Shown here: piece after piece, positions 1-13,100 of the stretch
Numbering within the stretch: position 1 is the stretch's first letter
Layout: every line of letters begins with the position of its first letter
Assembly: GCA_934045905.1 (NCBI GenBank)
Contig: OW203763.1
Span: forward strand, 23,797,108-23,861,107
DNA from: Leuctra nigra
Taxonomy: Eukaryota > Arthropoda > Insecta > Plecoptera > Leuctridae
DNA length: 64,000 bases
Direction of reading: 5' to 3'
Notes under the pieces: model-generated
What the model saw: only the letters and a program-made list of their open reading frames with translations
What the model was told of the DNA's origin: nothing
The model's database searches: none
Translations under genes and position numbers: made by a program

Positions 1-1013
1 TTATTATCCCATAATTAACACATTTTTAACCTAATTTCCTGGTCAAGTATTAATACTTAGCTGTCAAATTAGATTAATCGAAAACCACACGTAATTCACG
101 GCACATGGATCTGTTATTCAATTATTCCAGAGTGTATAATATGGAAAATGAAAAGTTGCAAAAAATTATAATTATCTTGGAATGATTGGATCGTGATGGT
201 AGATGTTTCACATTTCGGTGCTCGCTCATCAACGCGTTTCACATGAGCAATTGCACATTGCCGTATCTGAGAATAGCCCCCCTACGACCAAGGACCCATT
301 CCATTTGCCAGCCCAGCCACCAGATAGTAACGTCACTGTCATTTGTTGCTTATTTATTTATAACTTGTCTTGTCGTTCGAAGGATTTATTTTGCATGGAT
401 CAAGTCTATAGTTGAAAGCCTTAAAGTCCTTTCAATGTTCACGTTAATACTTTCCCTATTTCATTCTGACTTTTCTGGAATATTTCCAACTAAATCCAGT
501 ATCTCATAATCTCTTTTGTGTTATTTCATTTTTGGTTTTGACAGGAGTCTGTTCGAGGACAGAGCTTATGACGTCAGACCATGTTTATGACTATAAATAT
601 GAAGTGCCGAATAGTTGGAACTATCCCAGCTTTTGACACTAAATAATATGATACATGTACGAGAAATCTTGCCCGGAGCAAGTTTCTTAAGTGAGTAATG
701 AGCTGCACTGTCATTGGAATTTCCTGTATGACACTAATTGCTAACTAGATAATTAATATAATCAAAATAATAAATAAATATATATAAATATATATAAATA
801 TTGTCTAAACAGTCTGTCTCTTAAGAGAATATTGATAAATGTCGCGGGGAAAATTTAAATTTACATATAAATAAATAATGACGTCATTTATATATGATTG
901 TTTTTGTTAGTTTGAAAGAATTGTTTGCACAGTGGGTACCTGAAGAGTACTCGAAACGTTGTCAAGAAACGTATAATAATGTCCAAACAGTCTTTCTCTA
1001 AAATGAATATTGA

Positions 1014-1060
<47 letters not shown>

Positions 1061-1128
1061 GTAAATAAATAAATAAACAAACAAATACATAAATAAATGA
1101 ATAAATAAATCCATGTTAACTCGTCCAG
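1..1128. other. Upstream intron sequence of the lipoprotein gene
   Basis: AT-rich intron leading to the acceptor CGTCCAG at 1122-1128. No further coding exon was found. It holds one copy of a dispersed 32-bp repeat (217-248), a diverged direct repeat of about 45 bp (795-840 and 975-1018, sharing ACAGTCT and AATATTGATAAAT) and a TAAA microsatellite. Confidence 0.5.
1012..1108. repeat. (TAAA)n microsatellite
   Basis: About 24 slightly interrupted copies of a TAAA tetramer lie directly upstream of the first visible exon acceptor. Confidence 0.9.
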
Positions 1129-4100
1129 GTGCTATTTCTCGTCGTACGTCCCTGATCTTCGACCACGACATGACGCCTAAACCGACGTCTGGCGAGCTGA
1201 AGGCGTCGCGAGACCTGGTGAAGACGATGTGCCGGCTCAACGACGACGACGTCAAGATGGAGTTCCCCGACACGTTCACGAAGTTCATCCACACGGCGAG
1301 GTTGCTCTCCTATCCGGCGCTCACGCAGATCGTCAACCGCGCGGGAGGATTCTGCTCCACGGGGAAGTAAGTTACTCTTCAACTTACACACGAATAGCTC
1401 ACATCGTGTGGGGAAGTAAGTGCGAGAACACTTACTCTTCAACTTACACACGAATAGCTCACATCGAATGGGGAAGTAAGTGCGAGAACACTTACTCTTC
1501 AACTTACACACGAATAGCTCACATCGTATGGGGAAGTAAGTGCGAGAACACTTACTCTTCAACTTACACACGAATAGCTCACATCGTATGGGAAAGTAAG
1601 TGCGAGAACACTTACTCTTCAACTTACACACGAATAGCTCACATCGTATGGGGAAGTAAGTGCGAGAACACTTACTCTTCAACTTACACACGAATAGCTC
1701 ACATCGTATGGGGAAGGAAGTGCGAGAAAACTTACTCTTCAACTTACACACGAATAGCTCACATCGTATGGGGAAGTAAGTGCGAGAACACTTACTCTTC
1801 AACTTACACACGAATAGCTCACATCGTATTGGGAAGTAAGTGCGAGAACACTTACTCTTCAACTTACACACGAATAGCTCACATCGTATGGGGAAGTAAG
1901 TGCGAGAACACTTACTCTTCAACTTACACACGAATAGCTCACATCGTATGGGGAAGTAAGTGCGAGAACACTTACTCTTCAACTTACACACGAATAGCTC
2001 ACATCGTATGGGGAAGTAAGTGCGAGCCGTTCACTTACTCTTCAACTTACACACGAATAGCTCAGATCGTATGGGGAAGTAAGTGCGAGAAAACTTACTC
2101 GTCAACTTACACACGAATAGCTCACATCGTATGGGGAAGTAAGTGCGAGAACACTTACTCTTCAACTTACACACGAATAGCTCACATCGTATGGGGAAGT
2201 AAGTGCGAGAACACTTACTCTTCAACTTACACACGAATAGCTCACATCGTATGGGGAAGTAAGTGCGAGAACACTTACTCTTCAACTTACACACGAATAG
2301 CTCACATCGTATGGGGAAGTAAGTGCGAGAACACTTACTCTTCAACTTACACACGAATAGCTCACATCGTATGGGGAAGTAAGTGCGAGAACACTTACTC
2401 TTCAACTTACACACGAATAGCTCACATCGTATGGGGAAGTAAGTGCGAGAACACTTACTCTTCAACTTACACACGAATAGCTCACATCGTATGGGGAAGT
2501 AAGTGCGAGAACACTTACTCTTCAACTTACACACGAATAGCTCACATCGTATGGGGAAGTAAGTGCGAGAACACTTACTCTTCAACTTACACACGAATAG
2601 CTCACATCGTATGGGGAAGTAAGTGCGAGAACACTTACTCTTCAACTTACACACGAATAGCTCACATCGTATGGGAAAGTAAGTGCGAGAACACTTACTC
2701 TTCAACTTACACACGAATACCTCACATCGTATGGGGAAGTAAGTGCGAGAACACTTACTCTTCAACTTACACACGAATAGCTCACATCGTATGGGAAAGT
2801 AAGTGCGAGAACACTTACTCTTCAACTTACACACGAATACCTCACATCGTATGGGGAAGTAAGTGCGAGAACACTTACTCTTCAACTTACACACGAATAG
2901 CTCACATCGTATGGGGAAGTAAGTGCGAGAACACTTACTCTTCAACTTACACACGAATAGCTCACATCGTATTGGGAAGTAAGTGCGAGAACACTTACTC
3001 TTCAACTTACACACGAATAGCTCACATCGTATGGGGAAGTAAGTGCGAGAACACTTACTCTTCAACTTACACACGAATAGCTCACATCGTATGGGGAAGT
3101 AAGTGCGAGAACACTTACTCTTCAACTTACACACGAATAGCTCACATCGTATGGGGAAGTAAGTGCGAGAACACTTACTCTTCAACTTACACACGAATAG
3201 CTCACATCGTATGGGGAAGTAAGTGCGAGAACACTTACTCTTCAACTTACACACGAATAGCTCACATCGTATGGGAAAGTAAGTGCGAGAACACTTACTC
3301 TTCAACTTACACACGAATACCTCACATCGTATGGGGAAGTAAGTGCGAGAACACTTACTCTTCAACTTACACACGAATAGCTCACATCGTATGGGGAAGG
3401 AAGTGCGAGAAAACTTACTCTTCAACTTACACACGAATAGCTCACATCGTATGGGGAAGTAAGTGCGAGAACACTTACTCTTCAACTTACACACGAATAG
3501 CTCACATCGTATGGGGAAGTAAGTGCGAGAACACTTACTCTTCAACTTACACACGAATAGCTCACATCGTATGGGGAAGTAAGTGCGAGAACACTTACTC
3601 TTCAACTTACACACGAATAGCTCACATCGTATGGGGAAGTAAGTGCGAGAACACTTACTCTTCAACTTACACACGAATAGCTCACATCGTATAGGGAAGT
3701 AAGTGCGAGAACACTTACTCTTCAACTTACACACGAATAGCTCACATCGTATGGGGAAGTAAGTGCGAGAACACTTACTCTTCAACTTACACACGAATAC
3801 CTCACATCGTATGGGGAAGTAAGTGCGAGAACACTTACTCTTCAACTTACACACGAATAGCTCACATCGTATGGGGAAGGAAGTGCGAGAAAACTTACTC
3901 TTCAACTTACACACGAATAGCTCACATCGTATGGGGAAGTAAGTGCGAGAACACTTACTCTTCAACTTACACACGAATAGCTCACATCGTATGGGGAAGT
4001 AAGTGCGAGAACACTTACTCTTCAACTTACACACGAATAGCTCACATCGTATGGGGAAGTAAGTGCGAGAACACTTACTCTTCAACTTACACACGAATAC

Positions 4101-7100
4101 CTCACATCGTATGGGGAAGTAAGTGCGAGAACACTTACTCTTCAACTTACACACGAATAGCTCACATCGTATGGGGAAGGAAGTGCGAGAAAACTTACTC
4201 TTCAACTTACACACGAATAGCTCACATCGTATGGGGAAGTAAGTGCGAGAACACTTACTCTTCAACTTACACACGAATAGCTCACATCGTATGGGGAAGT
4301 AAGTGCGAGAACACTTACTCTTCAACTTACACACGAATAGCTCACATCGTATTGGGAAGTAAGTGCGAGAACACTTACTCTTCAACTTACACACGAATAG
4401 CTCACATCGTATGGGGAAGTAAGTGCGAGAACACTTACTCTTCAACTAACACGAATAGCTCACATCGTATGGGGAAGTAAGTGCGAGAACACTTACTCTT
4501 CAACTTACACACGAATAGCTCACATCGTATTGGGAAGTAAGTGCGAGAACACTTACTCTTCAACTTACACACGAATAGCTCACATCGTATGGGGAAGTAA
4601 GTGCGAGAACACTTACTCTTCAACTTACACACGAATAGCTCACATCGTATGGGGAAGTAAGTGCGAGAACACTTACTCTTTCACTTACACACGAATAGGC
4701 TAATAGCTCACATCGAATGGGGAAGTAAGTGCGAGAACACTTACTCTTCAACTTACACACGAATAGCTCACATCGTATGGGGAAGTAAGTGCGAGAACAC
4801 TTACTCTTCAACTTACACACGAATACCTCACATCGTATGGGGAAGTAAGTGCGAGAACACTTACTCTTCAACTTACACACGAATAGCTCACATCGTATGG
4901 GGAAGTAAGTGCGAGAACACTTACTCTTCAACTTACACACGAATAGCTCACATCGTATGGGGAAGTAAGTGCGAGAACACTTACTCTTCAACTTACACAC
5001 GAATAGGCTAATAGCTCACATCGAATGGGGAAGTAAGTGCGAGAACACTTACTCTTCAACTTACACACGAATAGCTCACATCGTATGGGGAAGTAAGTGC
5101 GAGAACACTTACTCTTCAACTTACACACGAATAGGCTAATAGCTCACATCGAATGGGGAAGTAAGTGCGAGAACACTTACTCTTCAACTTACACACGAAT
5201 AGCTCACATCGTATGGGGAAGTAAGTGCGAGAACACTTACTCTTCAACTTACACACGAATAGCTCACATCGTATGGGGAAGTAAGTGCGAGAACACTTAC
5301 TCTTCAACTTACACACGAATAGCTCACATCGTATGGGGAAGTAAGTGCGAGAACACTTACTCTTCAACTTACACACGAATAGCTCACATCGTATGGGGAA
5401 GTAAGTGCGAGAACACTTACTCTTCAACTTACACACGAATAGCTCACATCGTATGGGGAAGTAAGTGCGAGAACACTTACTCTTCAACTTACACACGAAT
5501 AGCTCACATCGTATGGGGAAGTAAGTGCGAGAACACTTACTCTTCAACTTACACACGAATAGCTCACATCGTATGGGGAAGTAAGTGCGAGAACACTTAC
5601 TCTTCAACTTACACACGAATAGCTCACATCGTATGGGGAAGTAAGTGCGAGAACACTTACTCTTCAACTTACTCACGAATAGCTCACATCGTATGCTAAT
5701 CTATTCTTACCTCACAGCTGACCAAAATCTAATTGGTGGTAAATAAATGATAAGTATCATTATCCTTCTTGATATTATATCCTTATTTTATTTGAGACTA
5801 TTTATATCTCTTTCTCTTTTTATTATCTTTCTTTCGCAACTGTATTTAAAATACGAATAAACTATTGAAACATTGCCTGACCCCCAGCTAAATAAACAAG
5901 ATTGAGGTCTGTAACCATAGCAACCAGTGAGATGTAACAGCCATTTAAGATGATGTTTTTTTAATTCCTCCCTATTTCTTTGTCTCTCATGACCTTTAGT
6001 AGGTATTTATGCATCCGACCAGTTAATTGTGTAACATTCGGTCGTGGCCTATATATTCTAGGATACCTTCCCAGAATTTGTCTGCTTTTGCAAACCTGCT
6101 TCGTACGATGAGTCTTACGAATATCACACATAGCGTATTTGGTAAAGCTCTTACGACAAGTGAATGATCCCGGGTTTGATTCCCAATTCCACATATTGGG
6201 TCATTTCTTTTCATTCTAATTCCAATGAAAGTTTTCATTAAACCCAGTATCTCATTTCTATTTTAGAATTAATTTTGTAATTCATTTTGATTGGAGGTTG
6301 TTTTTGTTTGGTCTTAAAGGAAGCACGTTTACGACGCCTTACCACTCCTCGGAAGCAATGCCGCGATCACTGTGATGAAGGATATCATCTTCAAAGATGA
6401 TTTGCCAATCTCCACCGTCCATGAGTGGCTCATGGCTCTAGCCTTTATTCCTCGGTGAGTGGATTTTCAATACTAAAAAAACAAAGTACACACAGAGAGA
6501 AATGTTTTTGAATCATATTTATTATTTATTATCTTGCGTTTGTTTTCTTTCAGACCTGATCTGACGACAATAACTATAATCACACCGCTTCTATACCACG
6601 AGAAAGCGGATTCCCAGTTTGTTCTCAGTATATCATCTGTTGTTCACACTTATTGTAAATACGCCAATATCAACTGTGCGCTCCAGGAGGAGGTTTTAGC
6701 AATAACAAACTTTGTTGAAGATCAAATCATCAGTGGATGTAAAACAAAAAATATGGATCGAATGATTCTGGAAAAGGTAAATAATAGAGAGATTGATAAC
6801 GAAAATGATATTTATTGACTGTAATTAATAATAATGAAATTTTACAGACACATGTAGCAATGAAAGCAATAGGAAATATGGGAATACCTACAACATCTCT
6901 GATTGACAACCTCAACAAATGCATAGTTGACGAAGGGCTGCCGATGGAATTGAGAATTGCAGCTATCGATGCACACAGGTGATTAAGTTTTATTATTTTA
7001 TTTAACATGTATCGATTTGATTAAATATCAATTTCACAAACAAATATGAATAATAGTGAAGAAATATTAGTAACGGAAAGATTTCGACCGATCACGACTA

Positions 7101-10100
7101 ATTAAGTCTTGCTCTAATTTTACATACTTATTAAAAAATTATTAATTTTAAGAATGTTATTTGTGCTAAGTATAGTTTGAGCTATCAAAGAAAGACCTGT
7201 TCATAACAAATACACTGCGTACATTTTAAAGTTGAAAGTAAATTTATAAAAGCATGAATATACACTATTTTTATTGGTATACTGCAAATGATTTGGCATC
7301 CACATTAACTAGTAGCCTAAAGGATTAATCAAAACTATTTAATATAATATTTAAATTACAATTATCAATAATAATAACATAATCTCTAATATCAATATGT
7401 AATTTTATTTTATATCATCAACTTCCACATTTAAAATGTAATTTGTTCCATCTTTCAGACGGTTACCATGTGAAGAGAATCGAGTCTATTTCATCGAACT
7501 GTTCCGGAATCAAAGCTACGACTCTGAGCTGAGAATTGCCGCTTATCTGCGAGTCATGAAGTGTCCCAATTATCTGGCGGTGATGACAATTCAACACGCC
7601 CTACAAGAAGAGGAAGTCAATCAAGGCAAGCCATTTCCATCCAATGTAGAAGTTCTTCTGTTGAACCTTTGCGAACGCTTCATTTCAAACTACTGTTTAA
7701 ATGTGGACATTTTGTATTGAAGTATTAAGTATTGGGTCTTATTATATTAGAACGGAACAGGTTGGCCGAGTGGTAACGCTCTGAACTTGTATTCCGGAGG
7801 CCCGGGTTCGATTCCCGCGGCCGTCCTTCCTGACTGAGGTTTTTTCGTGGTATTCACTCAGTCGTCAGGCAAATGCTGGAAGGTGTCCTACTAATAGGCC
7901 ACGACCGCCTCCTTCCCACCTTCCATCCTTACCTACTCTTCACCATCATCTCCCAATCATCATCATAATCATTCATCCGTCGCCATTAGCCTCGCTGCAG
8001 AACAGGGTGACGAGCCCCAGACAAAAAATGATATTAGACAGGAATTTGTCCACATTTATATTTTAAACTATGAATGTTTTGTATTCAAATATAACACATT
8101 TGATATATAAACACAAAACTAATAAAACAAAACTAATCATCTGAAATTGGAAATAAATAGAAATTGTTTAAAATTCGTACGAATATAATCAAGAACGTGT
8201 TTATCGCGTTGTTTCAGTAAAATTTACTTAGATTAATTGAGTTAAAATGTAGTGAATTTGCTTCAAAAGTTCGATCCAACATTGTATTAAACCTCGTAAA
8301 ACTGTGTCAAATTTAAATTTAATTCAGGAAATCATAACTTTTCAAGTAGTTGTTCTCTATCTGCATAGAATGGCCAGGAGCTCTCCCCTAGATCCCTCAT
8401 TAAAATCCAACTACAAACTTTAAAAAGTCATCCAGTAATTGTGGTGAAACATGCAGTAACATTCTAATTGGACTTGCAATAGAAGAATATAGGTTAGGAT
8501 GGGTTTAGTATGACGGAGATCGATCTCGGATTCTCGAATGACAGTTCATATTTTATGTACTGAGCCAGCGGTCACATTCTAGAGTAGACGCCTTAAATAT
8601 TTTAAACGCGGGAACGGGTTTTTAACAGGATATAAGCTGCTGGTTTCACTTTCACTCAACTCCAAACAAAATTAATTAAGATGTATAATGATATTTTTTT
8701 ATTTTAGTTGGCTCTTACGTCTGGAGTCATCTCGCGAATCTTCTCACGACTTCCATCCCGAGTCGCATTGAGATACAGGGCCTGCTGCAAGACAAAGATC
8801 TCGTGCGGAAGTTCAGCAGTGATGTTAGGAAATTCTCGCACAATTACGAGGGTTCTATGTTCCTTGATGAATACAACATCGGCGGCAATGCGGAGAGCAA
8901 TGTTATCTTCTCGACAAAATCATACATTCCTCGAACAGCTATGCTAAATCTGACGGTGGATCTTTTTGGCGAGTCCATTAACGTTTTTGAGGTAACAGTA
9001 ATTGTTTAATCAAAATAGTTTATGAATTTTTAGACAATCTTGATGATTTATACAATTATGCATAATATAATCTGAATTTATTTCATATAGAAATATGATA
9101 TTGTTTATATTCAATAAATCTTTATTTATATAGAAACAACTATTTTTTTTAGAAAGAATTCAATATTGTCTTAGGTTTTTAAAGTCTTTTCGTGTTCAAT
9201 TTGATGAACTAATCAAACATATTTGTGTTTACTGTGATTGTTTAAAGGTAGCAGGTCGTTTTGAAGGATTTGAACATTACGTGGAAAAGATATTCGGGCC
9301 GAGCGGTCCATACAGATCGTTGAATCGAGTAGCTGACAACTTTATCAAGAAATATCGCTTCTCTAGAAGTACACCTGACAACTTGCAAGAGAAAATTGAT
9401 GCCTTACCATACGTTCTAGAAAACAATTTCAACAATCCGAAGGTGAAACTAATTGAATTTAATCATTTTTACATTTTAATACCAATTGTTATGATAATTT
9501 TAATGAAGTGTTTTATTTTAGGCAACATTAGGGTTCAAAATATTCGGAAATGAACTGAACTACAAAACATTTGTGGGCGATGGTGAAATTCAGGATACAA
9601 TAGCGTCCTTAAATCCATTTCAAAGACTCCGTGAACTGTTATCAGGAAAGGTAAGTTGAGATCACGAAACTTACCAACTTACACCAGTATTCCAAGATTT
9701 CCAGTATTTACATTAATTCAGTACCTACCTAAAACAAGAGGGTCTTAATGATAAAAACCCGATTTATAATATCATTAATCACAAATTCTAGCTACTATTT
9801 AGCTGATAGGTATATTGTGATTCCTATGAGTATTTAATTTTGAATGTGGCAGGTGAATGTGTCTTTACTTTGACATACATATTAATATTGCACCCTTCGA
9901 CGACTGACTAGTTAATATCTACGTATATTTATTCTTTGAAAATTACATTATTCAATTTATAAATAAATAGTTGTAATACATAATAAAATTAAATAAATAA
10001 TTCCCATCCAAGTTAAAGAGCAAGTTGTGTTTTCAGGAAGTGAATTTGAATAAAGCAGCATTATTCATGGACACAAGCTACATAATACCGACAGGAATTG

Positions 10101-13100
10101 GTTTGCCGATCACTTTAAGTGCAGTTGGTACAGCAGCCATCAACCTCAAGATCTCCGGAAAAATTGTTTCTCCTGACTTCTTGAAGACCAAAGCACTAGA
10201 TCTTGAGGGAAAATTGAGACCAAGGTATCATCTTTAATGCAATTTAAACATGTAATACTTGCTTAAATACAACTTGCTGTATGTTAACAGAATACATAAA
10301 TTCAGTAAACGAATCAACATTTCTTCAAGATTTTTTAAACTCTTTTTTTCTATCTAAGAGATGAATGAAATAAATGATTCGTTGGTATTGTTACTCGAGC
10401 AACATATAAACTATTAATATGAAATTGAAAATCGAAGAGTTTTTGTGTTAAATAGAATATATTTTCAACAAAAGTGCAGAAATAAGGGACATGCAATCTT
10501 CAACTTAAAGTTAACCCCATTGTAAAGATTCACTATTTGCTTTCAGCGTCGCCATGGATGTAGTGGGTACAATGGGTGTTGATGGATATTATGCCAGCAC
10601 AGGATTGAAATTGAAGACAAATCTGTATTCGTCTGCTGCAGTTGATGGCCAACTGACAGTTAGGGGAAGTAAACTAGTCAGCGTTACTTTCAGTTTACCG
10701 AAAGACAAAACGGATATCGTGAGTGCCAGGTCAGTAATACAAAACGTAAATAGTGAATAATTAAGACCTACCTACAATTGAAGTAACGACAACGTAAGAG
10801 ACGGAACGGGAATGTTGAATGTGAGAAGTTCAATAAGTCTGTGACGGAACGAAATGAATGATACATTTGTGTTGTTTAGGACTGGTATTACCATTAGTTA
10901 AGCTACAGTTAGCGTAACCTCCACTTCTGGAAACTCGGTGATGCCATTCATTATATACTGAAATTTAATACCAAAGCTTATTTCCTCAGTTTAAATTAAC
11001 CTCAGGCTACATTGACTGCAGCTTTTTTAATCTATGCCGAAGTATATAATGGTAATACACCACATTTCCCGAAGTGTAGTTTAACTTAACTGAAGATTAA
11101 ACTAAAGGTAATTATGGCCCCTTAGTCAATTGAAGGTAGACCTGTCGAATAGGGTTATATTATGTCTGATTAATATACTTTATTCAATTTTCCACTTTCA
11201 AACCAATGGAAGACGTACACTTAGCCAAACAAAACTTGAACGTTCAATAAATCGGATAGGATGATACATGTAAGATCGCGCTATCAGAAGTCAGTCTAAG
11301 CGATCTCATTGTCTCACTCTAGTAGGTGACCTCACATTTCAATAGAAGTAACAAGCTTTGATTGGTTATGGGATATGACCAGCAGTCATTCAAATTTGGT
11401 CAACGTTCAAGTTTTGTTTGGCCGAGTGTACATATTTGCGTGATTTCCTGTATTTTTCGTATTAAAAAATTTGTAATTGTTTCTTAAATCTGCCATGAAA
11501 TATCTTTCATAATTGGGTTTAAAGCATTGCAAGTGTTTGCAGACATCTCATTATTTATGTATTCTCCGTACAGATCTGAACTTGTTGTAATGCGAGGTGA
11601 GACTGAAGAATTCCAGAAGGGAATTACAGAGAATCGCGTCGAACAGCATCTCTGTAGCTGGCCGTCTCTTGACAAAACACTTGGCTTGAATCTCTGCGTC
11701 GATTTCCAATTTCCAAACGCCAGTTCAAATCTGAATCCTCCGCAACCAATTCTGAGCGGCCCGACAAATTTCGGAGTCTCGTTAAACAAAGCGGATCCAA
11801 CTGCTAAACAATATCTGCTGGAGTACAGATGGGACACTACAGAGGTAACTAAGAGTTGAATATTGAAAGAATCGAACGTGTGACTGGAGATAACTTGTAT
11901 AATTTATTTTTCTGTTTTGATCTTTTTTAGACAACAACTTATATTGGCTTAGTATTCGATACACCAGGGTCGAACCTCAAACGTGAACTGAGTGCTAAAC
12001 TACATTTGGATCGGGAAAGTAAAAACCTGACTTTGCATTTACGTTCTTCAGAAAGTACTTTCTTGGCTCATGGTAAGTTCGTGAAAATAAATGAATAAAT
12101 CTGTTTGAAACTGCGTTGCAACTATTTTTTTGTTTGTAAATAGGAACGTACAAAAATGAACCGGAAGAAAAATATATCAACTTTGGTCTTGAACTGAATG
12201 GCAAAAGACATTTGGATGCTCAAATAGGATTGAAAAGTAGAAAAGGAAAATACGGCTACACTCACTACCCACGACTTTACATTGCCATAAACAACGAGAG
12301 AATAGCGGAACTTTCTGGTGAGCTTTTAACGAAGATTTCACTGCCGAAATAATTGGATTTTCCTCTAACACACTCTATTCTCTTTTCTAGGAAACTTGAA
12401 ATGGGTTGATAAAAATCAAATTGCCCAATGCGATGTCAATTTAGAATTCCACACCAAAAAGCTAACAACAAAGTTATTCGGTTATATAAGAAAATCTGAT
12501 GTCTCAGTTTCATTCGACGTTAAATTAGATTACGAGTTTGTAGAGAAGAAAAAAATGGAATACGTTCGTGTTCAAGCAAGTTTTGCAAACAGAATAGAGA
12601 ATCAACGAAAATCCTCTGAAGGAAAACTAATCTTGGAATCATCTGCTTATCCGGAGTTCAACTTTGAGTCTTCTTTGAATTATCAAGTAATCAACCAATC
12701 TTTCTCTTTATGGTTTTTTATCCAATTATGTTTTATTTCATTGAATCATTTCATTCATCCGTAAAATTTAGTTCTAATGAGATTGTGTTTGTTTCCAGAG
12801 CGCGCCAGGTCATGTCGACTGCAAAATCGAAATCAACACAAAACCTCACTTACACGATGACCGCTACAAATTGACACTGCAGTTAATGTTCCTATATTTT
12901 AGTAATCAGGATGGAAAGAAGCTGAATACATTTGTTCAAATTACAAAACCAATAAGTGATATTGATTTAAAGTTTGGCATTAATTTCCACTCAGATGGCA
13001 TTAAAAGTAATGTAGTGTTAGAAGTTCAATATGGCACTGGGAAGAAAATACAGGTAGCTGTTGAAGTGAAAATGCCAAAGACTGTAAAGTTTCAACTAGA

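Larger units (their letters stand above)
1129..9650 (+). other. Apoltp exons 1-8: vitellogenin_N (lipid-pocket helical) domain
   Basis: Exons: 1129-1366, 6320-6454, 6554-6776, 6848-6978, 7459-7625, 8708-8991, 9248-9442, 9522-9650. They encode partial residues 1-500. Family hallmarks include FIHTARLLSYPALTQIV in exon 1, KKHVYDALPLLGSNAAI across the exon 1/2 junction, ELRIAAIDAHR and ELRIAAYLRVMKCPNYLAVM (helical repeats), then VGSYVWSHLANLL. Exon 5 ends in a GC donor. Introns over 300 bp: 1367-6319 holds the splice-donor satellite followed by AT-rich DNA; 6979-7458 shows nothing but AT-rich sequence; 7626-8707 holds a SINE. Confidence 0.9.

Noticed and set aside
541..640. Candidate upstream exon after TTTTGACAG
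   Set aside because: No frame continues to a donor in phase with exon 1, and the translation shows no family resemblance.
940..963. Hammerhead-ribozyme-like core (CTGAAGA, short stem, GAAAC, GTC)
   Set aside because: Stem II would have only one or two pairs and no stem I can form between the flanks, so the match is probably chance or a very decayed element.
1367..5696. Possible CRISPR-like array
   Set aside because: Direct tandem repetition without unique spacers, in an intron of an insect gene.
1229..5699. Very long open frames on both strands (over 800 codons each) encoding 20-residue repeats
   Set aside because: They result from the 60-bp unit length (a multiple of three) without stops. 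They start and end arbitrarily in the array, are not in the exon 1 frame, and both strands are open at once.
6150..6200. Second SINE head (CCGGGTTTGATTCCC)
   Set aside because: Only a B-box-like word is seen, no A box at the right distance and no SINE core; mentioned only as a possible fragment.
7752..7830. tRNA gene
   Set aside because: A and B boxes are present, but the sequence continues into a SINE body with target duplications and no 3' acceptor stem.
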